NCBI RefSeq assembly: GCF_030122805.1
Contig: NZ_CP126080.1
Span: forward strand, 1,369,001-1,433,000
Length of the DNA: 64,000 bases
Reading direction: 5' to 3'
DNA from: Mesobacillus sp. AQ2
GTDB taxonomy: Bacteria; Bacillota; Bacilli; Bacillales; Cytobacillaceae
Shown here: in pieces, positions 15,457-25,520 of the stretch
Layout: each line of letters begins with the position of its first letter
Position numbering within the stretch: the first letter of the stretch is position 1
The notes under the pieces: model-generated
What the model was told of the DNA's origin: nothing
The model's database searches: none
Seen by the model: the letters and a program-made list of their open reading frames with translations, nothing else
Made by a program: the position numbers and the translations under genes

Positions 15457-16580
15457 TCATTTACAAAAATACATAAAATGATATTAAAAAGGAACAGAAG
15501 TGCCAATAACAGCATGACTCCGTGAAACGGTAATACAGCGGCGACTGGGGGAGCCAGGCTTGCACCGGTCAGCAGGATGAATGAATAAAGTGAAAGTGCC
15601 TTCGCCCGCTGACTGCTGCCGAAGGACCCAATTAGTGTAATGACGGTGGGGATGACTAGTGAGATGGATGAAACAAAGAAGATGGAGAGAATGATCAGGG
15701 CGCTGGCTGTGTGCAGGAACAGCAGGGTGAACGCACTCGTGGAGCCGATTGCCAGCCCGAACATCAGCGTCCTCAGTGTGCCCCATCTATCCATCATTGT
15801 CCCGGTGAATAGTGATAGGATGGCACCAATCAATCCGACCAGGCGGATCAGCAAAAGGTCAGATGCAGGTCCGGCAAAGAAACGGCCAATCGCATCGTAG
15901 AAAGCGATGATTGCAAACAGGAGCGAAAAGGTGATGACATAGCACTTCATCAACCGCGGCTCTTTTATTAATTGAAAAAATATCATCCCCAGCGGTTTTT
16001 GTTCCACAGGCTGTACCGGCGATTCTTTCAGCAGGAAAAAGGCAAAAGAAAAAAGAATTAAATAAACGGCAGCAAAGAAATAGAAGACGGCATTCCAGGA
16101 AAAACTTTCAGCCAGGAAGGCACTGGCGACCTGGCCGAAGATGCCGGCAATCAAAAAGCCGGTGTTGATCAGGACCACAAGGATGGTTCTCTGCCGGGCA
16201 GTGAAAAGATCATATGAATAGGCAAAGGCAACCGAAGCAAAAGTAGCCAGAGTTAAACCCTGAACAGAACGAGTGATCCACAGGCTGAGCGACCCGACAG
16301 AAAAACCGACAGCACAGGTGGCAATAGCGGAGGCCAGCAAACCGAACACGAGAATCTTCCTCCGGCCTGTATAATCCGAGGCTGGCCCGAACGAGAGGAG
16401 ACCGCAGGCATAAAGAAAAGTGAATAGCCCGCCTGCAAGAACAACATGAGATTCTGGTATCCTAAGGCTATCCGATACCACCGAATAAACGGGAATCAAT
16501 GTATAGATATTGCTGGCGACCATAATGGCGCACAGCGTCAGTAGGATGGAAGCTTTTTGAAAAAAGCTTATCGATTTCAT
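15426..16580 (-). CDS. MFS transporter
   Basis: This is a major facilitator superfamily transporter with 12 predicted membrane segments, about 384 residues. The loop 2-3 signature FGPASDYTGRRKILVFG is present, with a second copy MDRWGTLRTLMFGLAIG between segments 8 and 9. This kind of protein usually exports drugs or metabolites; the substrate is unknown. The frame opens at 16598, but only the ATG at 16580 has a well-placed ribosome binding site (AGGTG, six bases before), so I chose it. It is convergent with the acyl-CoA ligase and shares its terminator. Confidence 0.85.
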   Translation of the reverse strand: MKSISFFQKASILLTLCAIMVASNIYTLIPVYSVVSDSLRIPESHVVLAGGLFTFLYACGLLSFGPASDYTGRRKILVFGLLASAIATCAVGFSVGSLSLWITRSVQGLTLATFASVAFAYSYDLFTARQRTILVVLINTGFLIAGIFGQVASAFLAESFSWNAVFYFFAAVYLILFSFAFFLLKESPVQPVEQKPLGMIFFQLIKEPRLMKCYVITFSLLFAIIAFYDAIGRFFAGPASDLLLIRLVGLIGAILSLFTGTMMDRWGTLRTLMFGLAIGSTSAFTLLFLHTASALIILSIFFVSSISLVIPTVITLIGSFGSSQRAKALSLYSFILLTGASLAPPVAAVLPFHGVMLLLALLFLFNIILCIFVNEKAFQSANAG

Positions 16581-16712
16581 TTTCATCACCTGCCACATAC
16601 AATATATGCAGATTCCCCGTCCGATGATGGTTGTTCATTTGCACTCAAGAAGGTCATGCACTATGGGAAAAATTAACGGGCTCTTTGCTTCCAAATCGGC
16701 CTGTGAAAAAGG

Positions 16713-16779
16713 TATAATAGGATACATACAGAACAATTGTTTGGCAGACAAAAGGCGCAGGTGAGAGAAGCGCCTTTTT
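16713..16779 (+). promoter_or_regulatory. -10 box plus early terminator upstream of addB (leader attenuator or small RNA)
   Basis: A perfect TATAAT lies at 16713-16718; the -35 is unclear. About 30 bases after the expected start comes AAAAGGCGC / GCGCCTTTTT (16750-16758 with 16770-16779), a clean intrinsic terminator. Transcription would give an RNA of about 55 bases, either a small RNA or an attenuated leader of addBA. The remaining sequence to addB (16780-16935) shows no gene. Confidence 0.45.
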
Positions 16780-16950
16780 CGACTTTAGCAGGTGGCTGAT
16801 TTCATAGATTATTGCTTTTTTGAACATAGCACTTGGATCAACGATGGCTCCAATGTCCTTACAAATAAAAAACAGGCACAGTGCACGTCGTGAAAGGAAA
16901 AAAGTTAGGCTTGGAAGATTGTTATTTTACTAGAAGAAAGGGGAAGTCAG

Positions 16951-19900
16951 ATGTCTGTACGTTTAGTACTGGGGCGCTCGGGCAGCGGGAAAACCGAGCT
17001 GATCATGAAGGAAATGAAGGACAGGCTTGTTTCGGATCCTCAAGGAGATCCGATTGTCTATCTTGTGCCGGAACAAATGTCTTTCCTGTCAGAATACAGA
17101 TTATCCACAGATCCTGACCTTGGTGGAATGATCAGGGCACAGGTATACAGCTTCCCGCGCCTGGCGTGGAGAGTGCTTCAGGAAACGGGAGGATACATAC
17201 GCCAGCATTTGGACAGCGTCGGGATCAGTATGATGATCCGCAAAATCATTGAAGACAAAAAAGAGGACCTGAAAATCTTCCAGAAAGCTGCGGATAAAAA
17301 TGGTTTTATCCAGCAGATGGAGCAAATGCTGATCGAGTTCAAACGCTATGCCATCAATCCGGAAGAACTTGCCGGAAAAATGGCTGAAGGCTCCGGAGGA
17401 AACAAGGCATTACATGATAAGATCCACGACCTGGAGCTGGTTTATCGCCAGTTCGAAGATGAAATGTTTGGTAAATATATAGATTCCGAGGATTATTTCA
17501 AGCTGCTCGCCGAAAAGATCCCGGCTTCTGACTATCTGAAAAATGCGGAAGTATACATTGATGGTTTTTATAGTTTCACGCCGCTTGAACTCATGATCAT
17601 TGATCAGCTGATTGCCTCCTCCAAAAGAGTGACAATCGCACTCCCGGTTGACAGGGATTTCAAGCATGAACAGCCTGATGAACTTCATTTATTCAGGCTG
17701 ACAGGAGAGACCTGCCAAACACTCTATGACATGATAAGGACAAAAGGCTATGAGCTAGAAGATAATGTCGTGCTGTCTGAACAGCGGCGCTGGCAGGATG
17801 AATCCCTGAAGCATCTTGAAAGGGAATTCGATTCAAGGCCGGCTGTACCGTATTCAGGCGAGGCGTCAATCCATATCGCACAGGCAGCCAACAGACGTTC
17901 CGAGCTTGAAGGAGTTGCCAGAAAAATCATTGGCCTGGCACGGGATGATGGATACCGCTATCGCGATATCGCTGTCTTGATGAGGGGAAGCGAATACCGT
18001 GAAGTACTGGAAACCATTTTTGAAGACTACGGACTTCCATTCTTTATCGACCAGAAACGGAATATGCTCCACCATCCATTGATCGAGCTTGTCCGTTCAA
18101 GCCTGGAGACGGTCCTGGGGAACTGGCGGTATGAGCCGATTTTCCGGGCTGTAAAGACAGACCTGCTGTTCCCTGAGGGTGCTGACCTGAACAGGGTGCG
18201 TGAACAGATGGATATCCTGGAGAACTATGTGCTTGCATATGGGATCCAGGGAGATAAATGGACGAGAAAAGACCGCTGGAAATATCGGAGAATTCGGGGG
18301 CTCGAGTATGACAGTGTGGCCCAGACGGATGCTGAGAAGAAGATTGAACAGGAACTGAATGACTTGAAGCAGTTAATTACTTCACCGCTTCTGCGAATGG
18401 CCCGGCGCCTGAAACGTGCTGACACAGGCAGAAAGCTTTCTGAAGCGGTTTATCTCTTCCTGGAGGAGCTCGATATTCCCGCCAAGCTCGAAGCATGGAG
18501 AATATATGCGGAGCAGGAAGGAAGGCTGATTGACGCAAGGGAGCACGAGCAGGCCTGGAATGCCGTGATCAATCTCCTTGACCAGTTCGTCGAAATGCTG
18601 GGTGACAGCAAGGTGGCACCGAAGCAATTCGTTTCCATCCTTGATGCTGGTTTTGAGTCACTGAGGTTTTCGCTGATTCCTCCGGCAATTGACCAGGTAC
18701 TGGTTGCCGACATAGAAAAAACAAGGCTTGCCGATGTAAAGGTGGCTTTTGTGATTGGCGTGAACGAAGGCATTCTTCCTGCCAAGATGACCGAGGAAGG
18801 AATTTTTGCGGATGACGACCGCGAGCTTTTGCAATCAAAAGGCTTGAAGCTTGCCCCGGGCAGCCGAACTAAGCTGCTGGATGAGATTTTTACGGCTTAT
18901 AAGGCTTTTGTGACGCCTTCGGAGCAGCTTTATATCAGTTATCCGATTGCCAATGAAGAGGGGAAAGCCCTGATGCCTTCTTCCTTCATCAAAAGGATTT
19001 CGGACTTGTTTCCAGGACATCAGACGCATTTCTTCCTGCCAGATCCTTCGGAATTGCCGGAAGCAGAGCAGCTTGAATATGCTGCCGGTGAAAATATTGC
19101 CTTATCCTATCTGACATCCCAGCTTCAGCTGAAGAAGCGGAATTATCCTGTCTATGATTTTTGGTGGGATGTGTACGATTATTATATGAAGAATCACCGC
19201 TGGGCAGATACAGCCCGGAAAGTTCTTTCCAGCCTGTTTTATGAAAACAGGACGAAACAGCTGTCTGAATCTGTCACGAAGGAATTGTATGGCGAGGAAA
19301 TCCAGGCAAGTGTCTCCAGGATGGAACTATTCAACAGCTGTCCATTCTCGCATTATGTCCAGCATGGCTTGAAGCTGCGAGACCGGCAGATATTCCGGCT
19401 CGAGGCTCCGGATATCGGCGATCTTTTCCACGCGGCATTGAAGGAAATCGCTGAAACGGTGATGGAGCAAAACCTTAGCTGGGCCCAGCTTACAAGGGCA
19501 CAGGCTGAAGAATTGGCAAGGGATGCTGTGCAAAAGCTTGCTCCAAAACTGCAGAATGAAATCCTGCTTAGCTCGAACAGGCATCATTATATCAGGCAAA
19601 AACTTCAGAACATCATCAGCCGCGCATCTCTCGTGTTGAGTGAGCATGCAAAAGTCAGCGGGTTCTCCCCAGTCGGCCTGGAACTCGGCTTCGGCCGGCA
19701 GGGTAAACTGCCTCCGCTGGGCTTTTCGCTGAAAAATGGCACAAAGATGGAGCTGATGGGCAGGATTGACCGTGTTGATAAAGCCGAGGATGACCATGGT
19801 GTATACCTGAGAGTGATTGATTACAAATCAAGCGTGAAGGATGTCAATCTGACAGAGGTGTATTACGGTGTAGCACTTCAGATGCTCACCTACCTGGATA

Positions 19901-20526
19901 TCATTATCACCCATTCACCGCTTCTTGTCGGGAAGCAGGCTGACCCTGCAGGTGTACTCTATTTCCATGTGCACAACCCGATTGTCAATGCTTCAAAAAT
20001 GCTGACGCTTGATGAAATTGAAGAGGAAATCCTTAAACGTTTTAAAATGAACGGATTGCTGCTAAGCGATGAGAATGTCATCCGGATGATGGACAAGGGG
20101 CTCGATACAGGCAGTTCACAGATCATCTCCGCGGGTTTTAAAAAAGATGGAAGCCTGCTGAAGAGCTCGAAGGTTGCCAGCCGTGAGGATTTTGACCATT
20201 TACGGCAATTTGTGCGCCATAAGTATGTGGAGACCGGCAACAGGATTGTCAGCGGAATTGTTGATGTTGCTCCATACAAACTCAAGGACCGGGCACCATG
20301 TACATTCTGCTCGTTCAAGCCGGTATGCCAGTTTGACCAGGCGGTTGAATCGAATGACTTCAGGAAGCTTCCTGTCATTAAAAAGGAAGACCTGCTGCAG
20401 TCGCTGAGACAAGACGAAAACTTGAAGGCCGATGATGGGCTGGCAGTCGATTCTGCAAGACTTGAAGAAATCAAGAAGTTCGGCCTACTGTCAGCAATAG
20501 GAGAGGAGGAAGAGGACCTTGGCTAG
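16951..20526 (+). CDS. addB: ATP-dependent helicase/deoxyribonuclease subunit B
   Basis: This 1191-residue subunit of the AddAB helicase-nuclease processes double-strand breaks for RecA-dependent repair and recognises Chi. The N-terminal Walker A LGRSGSGKTELI is present. The C-terminal nuclease core has RVIDYKSSVKDV, with the Asp and Lys of the RecB-nuclease family. Four cysteines of the iron-sulfur staple are at residues 797, 1117, 1120 and 1126, the spacing known for B. subtilis AddB. The ATG follows AAAGGGGAAG. The 3' end overlaps addA by eight bases. Confidence 0.97.
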   Translation: MSVRLVLGRSGSGKTELIMKEMKDRLVSDPQGDPIVYLVPEQMSFLSEYRLSTDPDLGGMIRAQVYSFPRLAWRVLQETGGYIRQHLDSVGISMMIRKIIEDKKEDLKIFQKAADKNGFIQQMEQMLIEFKRYAINPEELAGKMAEGSGGNKALHDKIHDLELVYRQFEDEMFGKYIDSEDYFKLLAEKIPASDYLKNAEVYIDGFYSFTPLELMIIDQLIASSKRVTIALPVDRDFKHEQPDELHLFRLTGETCQTLYDMIRTKGYELEDNVVLSEQRRWQDESLKHLEREFDSRPAVPYSGEASIHIAQAANRRSELEGVARKIIGLARDDGYRYRDIAVLMRGSEYREVLETIFEDYGLPFFIDQKRNMLHHPLIELVRSSLETVLGNWRYEPIFRAVKTDLLFPEGADLNRVREQMDILENYVLAYGIQGDKWTRKDRWKYRRIRGLEYDSVAQTDAEKKIEQELNDLKQLITSPLLRMARRLKRADTGRKLSEAVYLFLEELDIPAKLEAWRIYAEQEGRLIDAREHEQAWNAVINLLDQFVEMLGDSKVAPKQFVSILDAGFESLRFSLIPPAIDQVLVADIEKTRLADVKVAFVIGVNEGILPAKMTEEGIFADDDRELLQSKGLKLAPGSRTKLLDEIFTAYKAFVTPSEQLYISYPIANEEGKALMPSSFIKRISDLFPGHQTHFFLPDPSELPEAEQLEYAAGENIALSYLTSQLQLKKRNYPVYDFWWDVYDYYMKNHRWADTARKVLSSLFYENRTKQLSESVTKELYGEEIQASVSRMELFNSCPFSHYVQHGLKLRDRQIFRLEAPDIGDLFHAALKEIAETVMEQNLSWAQLTRAQAEELARDAVQKLAPKLQNEILLSSNRHHYIRQKLQNIISRASLVLSEHAKVSGFSPVGLELGFGRQGKLPPLGFSLKNGTKMELMGRIDRVDKAEDDHGVYLRVIDYKSSVKDVNLTEVYYGVALQMLTYLDIIITHSPLLVGKQADPAGVLYFHVHNPIVNASKMLTLDEIEEEILKRFKMNGLLLSDENVIRMMDKGLDTGSSQIISAGFKKDGSLLKSSKVASREDFDHLRQFVRHKYVETGNRIVSGIVDVAPYKLKDRAPCTFCSFKPVCQFDQAVESNDFRKLPVIKKEDLLQSLRQDENLKADDGLAVDSARLEEIKKFGLLSAIGEEEEDLG

Positions 20527-23500
20527 AATGAATATACCGCCAGTACCGGAAGGCGCGACATGGACGGAAGATCAGTGGAAGGCAATTATGGCCTCGGGGC
20601 AGGATATACTTGTCGCAGCGGCGGCCGGATCAGGTAAAACGGCTGTTCTTGTCGAGAGGATCATCAGGAAAATCACTTCGGAGAACTATCCTATTGACGT
20701 CGATGAGCTGCTCGTCGTAACGTTCACAAATGCTTCTGCGGCTGAAATGCGTCACAGGATTGGTGAAGCGCTTGAAAAAGCCATCAACAGCCACCCTGAT
20801 TCAACACATCTGAAAAAGCAGCTGAGCCTGTTGAATCGAGCGTCCATTTCAACGCTCCATTCCTTTTGCCTTGAAGTCATCAGGAAATATTATTATCTGA
20901 TTGATGTTGACCCTGGCTTCAGAATCGCGGATGAAACCGAGGGACAGCTTTTGCGGGACGAAGTGATTGAAGATCTTTTTGAAGAAGAATACGGCAAAGC
21001 AGATAATCAGCCTTTTTTCAATCTGGTGGATGCGTTCACGAATGACCGCAGCGATGAAGGGTTGAAGGACATCATCACTGACCTGTTTGATTTTGCCAGA
21101 TCCAATCCTTCCCCTGATGCGTATCTTGATTCCATCGTATCCATGTACGAAGCAGCAGGCAGCATTGCGATCGAGCACTTGCCGTTTATGAAAGTACTTA
21201 TCTCAGATATCGAGCTGCAGCTTCAGGGGGCAAAACAGCTTCTCGAAAAAGCGCTGGACATTTCCAGGATGCCGGGCGGACCGGCACCACGGGCTGTCAA
21301 TTTTACAGAAGATCTTCATGTGATCGACACATTGCTGGCTGCCAGTGAACAAACCTGGGGAGATTTGCATGAAGCGATACAGCTTGCTGATTTTGGGAGG
21401 GCAAAGACATGTCGCGGCGATGATTACAATAAGGATCTAGTCGATAAAGCCGCCAAGCTCAGGGACCGTGCAAAGAAAATTGTCCAGGATTTAAGAAGTG
21501 AACTATTTTCCAGAAAACCAGAAAGCTTCCTGAAGGATATGCAGGAAATGAAACCGTTGATCGCCGTGCTGATTGACCTCGTGAAAGAATTTTCGCACAG
21601 GTTTGGAGAAGTGAAGCAGGAACGTGGTCTCGTGGATTTTTCAGACCTTGAGCATTACACACTTGAGATATTGACTGCAAAGACTGATGATGGAAATGTA
21701 TCTCCTGTATCGCCTTCCGAAGCTGCACTGGCCTACCGCAATAAATTCAAGGAAGTGCTGGTTGATGAATACCAGGACACGAATATGGTCCAGGAAGCCA
21801 TCCTCCAGCTGTTAACGGCAGAAGGAGAGGCAGCCGGGAATCTGTTCATGGTTGGGGACGTAAAACAATCGATCTACAAATTCCGTCTTGCTGAACCAAA
21901 CCTTTTCCTCGGAAAGTACAACAGGTTCACGGCTGAGGGTGAAGGAACTGGCCTGAAAATTGATCTTGCGAAGAATTTCAGGAGCCGAAGCGAAGTACTG
22001 GACGGCACCAATTATTTATTCAAACAAATCATGGGCGTAAAAGTCGGTGAAATCCATTACGATGATAATGCTGAATTGAAAAAAGGGGCTCCCTATCCTG
22101 AGGATGATTCCTTCCCAGTCGAGCTCCTGTTGATTGATAAGGGAGAAGGTGCTTCAACAGACTATGATTCCCCAGAAGTGAATGAGTCAGCTGATACTGA
22201 ATTCGATGCTGAAGACCTTGAACAGTCCCAGCTCGAAGCAAGGCTGATGGCCAAGCATATCAAGGATATGGTTGAAGAGCGCCGGGGTGTGTATAATCCC
22301 AAAACAAAAACATCCAAACCCGTCAATTATCGCGATATCGTCATCCTTCTTCGCTCAATGACTTGGGCTCCTCAAATCATGGAGGAATTCAAGCAGCAGG
22401 GAATCCCGATTTACGCGAATTTGTCGACTGGCTATTTCCAGGCGACAGAGGTCGCGGTCATGCTTTCTTTGCTGAAAGTAATCGACAACCCTTATCAGGA
22501 TATCCCGCTTGCCGCTGTATTGAGGTCACCGATCGTCGGCCTGGACGAAGAAGAACTAGCCATCATCAGGATCAGCCAGAAAAGAGGTTCGTTCTATGAG
22601 GCGTTGACGGAATTCTGTCTCCACAAGCCGACAATAGAAAATGAAGCTCTTCATGAAAAGACGAGTCGTTTCTTTGAAGGCTTGAAAAAATGGAGAACGG
22701 CTGCAAGACAAGGATCTGTTTCTGATTTAATCTGGCAATTATACAGGGAGACGAGGTTCTTCGATTTTGCAGGCGGGATGCCAGGCGGAAAACAACGCCA
22801 GGCTAATCTCAGAGCGCTTTATGATCGCGCAAGACAATATGAAGCGACGAGCTTCCGCGGCTTGTTCCGCTTTTTGCGCTTCATTGAACGGATGAGGGAG
22901 CGTGGCGATGATCTTGGCGCGGCAAGGGCGCTGGGAGAACAGGAAGATGTCGTCAGGATCATGACGATCCACAGCAGCAAAGGGCTGGAATTCCCAGTAG
23001 TTTTCGTAGCGGGACTTGCCCGGAATTTCAATACGATGGACTTGAAAAAATTCTATATGCTTGATAAAGAATTTGGCTTTGCTGCTAAGTACATCAACCC
23101 TGAGAAGCGAATTTCGTTTCCATCTTTGCCGCAATTGGCGTTCAAACGCAAGCATAAGATGGAAATGCTTTCTGAAGAGATGCGTGTCCTCTATGTTGCC
23201 TTGACACGGGCAAAAGAAAAGCTCTACCTGATCGGTTCTGTGAAGGATGCAGATAAAACGATCAGCAAGTGGCAGGACGAAGCAAGCCATCCGGAATGGC
23301 TCCTTGATGAATATTTAAGGGCATCGGCATCAGGCTATATTGACTGGATAGGGCCAGCTGTTATCCGTCATAAGGATTGTGAGTCGATCAGGGGAAGCCA
23401 GGCAATCCTGCATCCTGCACTCGACGAAGAGATTAACTGTCATCCATCCCGCTGGAAAATCGCAACGATTAACGCAGAGGAAATCATTTCATATGCCGAT

Positions 23501-24310
23501 GAGAAAGACGAAGAGCGCGAGAGCCTGATGGATCTTGTCGCAGCTGGCCAGGCTGTAAACCAGGTTTCGGAACTGGCTGATAAGGTCAATGAACAGCTTT
23601 CATGGAAATATCACTTTAAGGAAGCGGCCAATCACCGTTCGAAACAGTCTGTAACCGAGCTGAAGAGAAACCACGAAACAAGGGATGAGGAGAGCGGGAC
23701 ACAGATCGTCCGCCGGTTTACGAAGCCAATCCTTAACAGGCCAAGGTTCATGCAGGAAAAAAAACTCACCCCTGCAGAACGGGGAACCGCGATGCATATG
23801 GTCATGCAGCATATCGATCTTTCCAGGCCGATTACAGAGTTAAGCCTTGAATCACAGCTGGAGCAAATGGTCGAGAATGAGCTGCTGTTCCCGGAACAGA
23901 AGGAGGCAGTCGATCAAAAATGGATTCTTGCCTTTTTTGATACTGAGATCGGCCAGCGACTCCTTGGAGCAAACAAGGTCAGCCGCGAGGTTCCATTTTA
24001 TCTCTCATTACCGGCAAAAGAGGTTTACCCTGATTGGCAGGGAGAAAATGAGCCGATTTTTATCCAGGGGGTCATCGACTGTATTTTCGAGGATGAGACA
24101 GGGACAGTCCTGCTTGACTTCAAGACAGATGGCATCCATGACCGCTATAAAGGCGGGTTCGAACAGGCAAAACCGATTTTGGAAGAGCGTTATCGAATCC
24201 AGATCAGCCTGTATGCAAAGGCGATTCAACAAGTATGGAAAAAGCCAGTTGAAGAGAAATATTTATATTTCTTTGATGGCGGACATCTTCTGGAAATGGA
24301 TCAGTTCTAA
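20519..24310 (+). CDS. addA: ATP-dependent helicase/nuclease subunit A
   Basis: This 1263-residue UvrD-type helicase and nuclease is the 3'-5' motor of AddAB. Visible motifs are Walker A AAAAGSGKTAVLVERI (about residues 34-49), motif II LVDEYQDTN, motif III VGDVKQSIYKFR, motif V HSSKGLEFPVVFVAG and motif VI YVALTRAKEKLYL. The C-terminal nuclease domain has TVLLDFKTDGI with the catalytic Asp and Lys, and QISLYAKAI. The start overlaps addB by eight bases, so the subunits are made together. In B. subtilis sbcD and sbcC follow; here yisB is next. Confidence 0.97.
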   Translation: MARMNIPPVPEGATWTEDQWKAIMASGQDILVAAAAGSGKTAVLVERIIRKITSENYPIDVDELLVVTFTNASAAEMRHRIGEALEKAINSHPDSTHLKKQLSLLNRASISTLHSFCLEVIRKYYYLIDVDPGFRIADETEGQLLRDEVIEDLFEEEYGKADNQPFFNLVDAFTNDRSDEGLKDIITDLFDFARSNPSPDAYLDSIVSMYEAAGSIAIEHLPFMKVLISDIELQLQGAKQLLEKALDISRMPGGPAPRAVNFTEDLHVIDTLLAASEQTWGDLHEAIQLADFGRAKTCRGDDYNKDLVDKAAKLRDRAKKIVQDLRSELFSRKPESFLKDMQEMKPLIAVLIDLVKEFSHRFGEVKQERGLVDFSDLEHYTLEILTAKTDDGNVSPVSPSEAALAYRNKFKEVLVDEYQDTNMVQEAILQLLTAEGEAAGNLFMVGDVKQSIYKFRLAEPNLFLGKYNRFTAEGEGTGLKIDLAKNFRSRSEVLDGTNYLFKQIMGVKVGEIHYDDNAELKKGAPYPEDDSFPVELLLIDKGEGASTDYDSPEVNESADTEFDAEDLEQSQLEARLMAKHIKDMVEERRGVYNPKTKTSKPVNYRDIVILLRSMTWAPQIMEEFKQQGIPIYANLSTGYFQATEVAVMLSLLKVIDNPYQDIPLAAVLRSPIVGLDEEELAIIRISQKRGSFYEALTEFCLHKPTIENEALHEKTSRFFEGLKKWRTAARQGSVSDLIWQLYRETRFFDFAGGMPGGKQRQANLRALYDRARQYEATSFRGLFRFLRFIERMRERGDDLGAARALGEQEDVVRIMTIHSSKGLEFPVVFVAGLARNFNTMDLKKFYMLDKEFGFAAKYINPEKRISFPSLPQLAFKRKHKMEMLSEEMRVLYVALTRAKEKLYLIGSVKDADKTISKWQDEASHPEWLLDEYLRASASGYIDWIGPAVIRHKDCESIRGSQAILHPALDEEINCHPSRWKIATINAEEIISYADEKDEERESLMDLVAAGQAVNQVSELADKVNEQLSWKYHFKEAANHRSKQSVTELKRNHETRDEESGTQIVRRFTKPILNRPRFMQEKKLTPAERGTAMHMVMQHIDLSRPITELSLESQLEQMVENELLFPEQKEAVDQKWILAFFDTEIGQRLLGANKVSREVPFYLSLPAKEVYPDWQGENEPIFIQGVIDCIFEDETGTVLLDFKTDGIHDRYKGGFEQAKPILEERYRIQISLYAKAIQQVWKKPVEEKYLYFFDGGHLLEMDQF

Positions 24311-24313
24311 ATT

Positions 24314-24360
24314 AAAGGAATCGGTTGATTGTTCACACAATCCTTGCCGATTCCTTTTTT
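24314..24360 (+). terminator. terminator of addBA
   Basis: AAAGGAATCGG pairs perfectly with CCGATTCCTTT (11 bp) and is followed by a T-run. Confidence 0.9.
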
Positions 24361-24446
24361 GTAGCGTATGGGACAGGTGCACAACTGATTAAGAAAATCC
24401 ATGAAGGGGAAATTACCAACAGGGCTTGTTGAAGGAGGGATTGTAA

Positions 24447-24755
24447 ATGGCAAAGAAAAGCCATATCAACACTTGTGAACTATGCGGCAGGAATGAGGTC
24501 GAGGTCACGGTCCATCATCTGACACCAAGGGAAAGGGGCGGAGCCTTCATGCCAACTGCCAGCCTTTGCATTCCTTGCCACAAACAGATACATGCTTTAT
24601 TCACAAATGAGGAGCTGGCTACGGGATTGAATAGTATTGAATTGCTCCGCTTACATCCTGAACTGCAAAAATTCCTGAAATGGATAAAAAAGCAGCCCTC
24701 TACAAGGCTGCCGAGAATTTCAAAATCAAATGCTCGAAAACGTAAAAAGCGCTAG
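24447..24755 (+). CDS. yisB: HNH endonuclease-like protein YisB
   Basis: This 102-residue HNH protein has the zinc-binding pairs CELCGR (Cys10 and Cys13 region) and CIPCHKQIH, with the catalytic HHLTPRERGG between them. The C-terminus is rich in Arg/Lys (SKSNARKRKKR), fitting nucleic-acid binding. It matches B. subtilis YisB, which lies next to gerP as here. The ATG follows GAAGGAGGG. Its end overlaps the stop codon of the convergent gerPF by four bases. The biological target of YisB is not known to me. Confidence 0.85.
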   Translation: MAKKSHINTCELCGRNEVEVTVHHLTPRERGGAFMPTASLCIPCHKQIHALFTNEELATGLNSIELLRLHPELQKFLKWIKKQPSTRLPRISKSNARKRKKR

Positions 24756-24970
24756 TTATTTCCTACTGTCGGCTGGTCGATCAGGTTGGCATCAAGGACA
24801 TTACTGGCGCTAAGTCCGTTATTCGTAACAATGAAACCACCAGTATTGAAACCACCCTGCCCAGCGACTGTTTTTGAATTACTTTTTGGCGAGATGAACA
24901 GTGTGTCGCCAAACTGCACCGTCCCGCCGCCTACATTCAAGATTTGGACTGGACCTATGATTGCTGGCAT
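24752..24970 (-). CDS. gerPF: spore germination protein GerPF
   Basis: This 72-residue protein starts MPAIIGPVQILNVGGGTVQFGD and continues FISPKSNSKTVAGQGGFNTGGF, the pattern shared by GerPA and GerPF. Its place as last gene of the operon and the ending IDQPTVGN fit GerPF. GerP proteins sit in the spore coat and let germinants pass to the inner-membrane receptors. The ATG at 24970 is chosen because AAAGGA lies eight bases before it; the in-frame ATG at 24979 is too close to that site. It is separated from gerPE by 163 bases with no gene, only a short dyad GGCTA/TAGCC near 25026. Confidence 0.93.
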   Translation of the reverse strand: MPAIIGPVQILNVGGGTVQFGDTLFISPKSNSKTVAGQGGFNTGGFIVTNNGLSASNVLDANLIDQPTVGNN

Positions 24971-25133
24971 TGAAAACATCCTTTTCTGCTATTCTATTGG
25001 GCGATATACATAAAAAGTTGCGGCTAGTTAGCCAAATTCAGAGTCATTAAAAAAATGCGCTGCCCAAAAGTCAATATACGAACGGTAGAATGGCCTAAGA
25101 GTACATCAGCCTTGATAAAACAATATGCATGCA

Positions 25134-25520
25134 TCAACGATTTTGTTCGGGGCGCGGCAGGAGATGCCGGATGTGCTTGACCCTTGCCTCCATAGAAACA
25201 TTGCAGGTATTCCCAAGATGCACCACTGAAGAAGACGATACACCCAGTATATTGATACTCCGCACCTTTAAGACAGGATTAACATTATGAGTAGAACTAT
25301 TTATGGTTTCAACATCCGGTTGAAATGTAATGGGCTCAGAAAAAATGGGGTAGGCACTAAATGCGCCTTCATTCTCATAAAATACTTCACGCTCTCTTTG
25401 GACTGCCAGAGCTCTGGAAAATGCCTGGATCTGCTGGGAATCACCTATTTGGAACACTGAAGAAAATATTACTGAATCTATTTTTATTCTATCAACACTA
25501 GCGATTCTTTGAAGCATCAT
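25134..25520 (-). CDS. gerPE: spore germination protein GerPE
   Basis: This 128-residue member of the GerP coat system starts MMLQRIASVDRIKIDSVIFSSVFQIGD and ends with a second strand motif INILGVSSSSVVHLGN. The two halves resemble the short strand motif shared by GerPA, PD and PF. The ATG at 25520 overlaps the stop of gerPD in ATGA, so translation is coupled. A longer open frame upstream lies entirely inside gerPD and is not used. Confidence 0.9.
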   Translation of the reverse strand: MMLQRIASVDRIKIDSVIFSSVFQIGDSQQIQAFSRALAVQREREVFYENEGAFSAYPIFSEPITFQPDVETINSSTHNVNPVLKVRSINILGVSSSSVVHLGNTCNVSMEARVKHIRHLLPRPEQNR

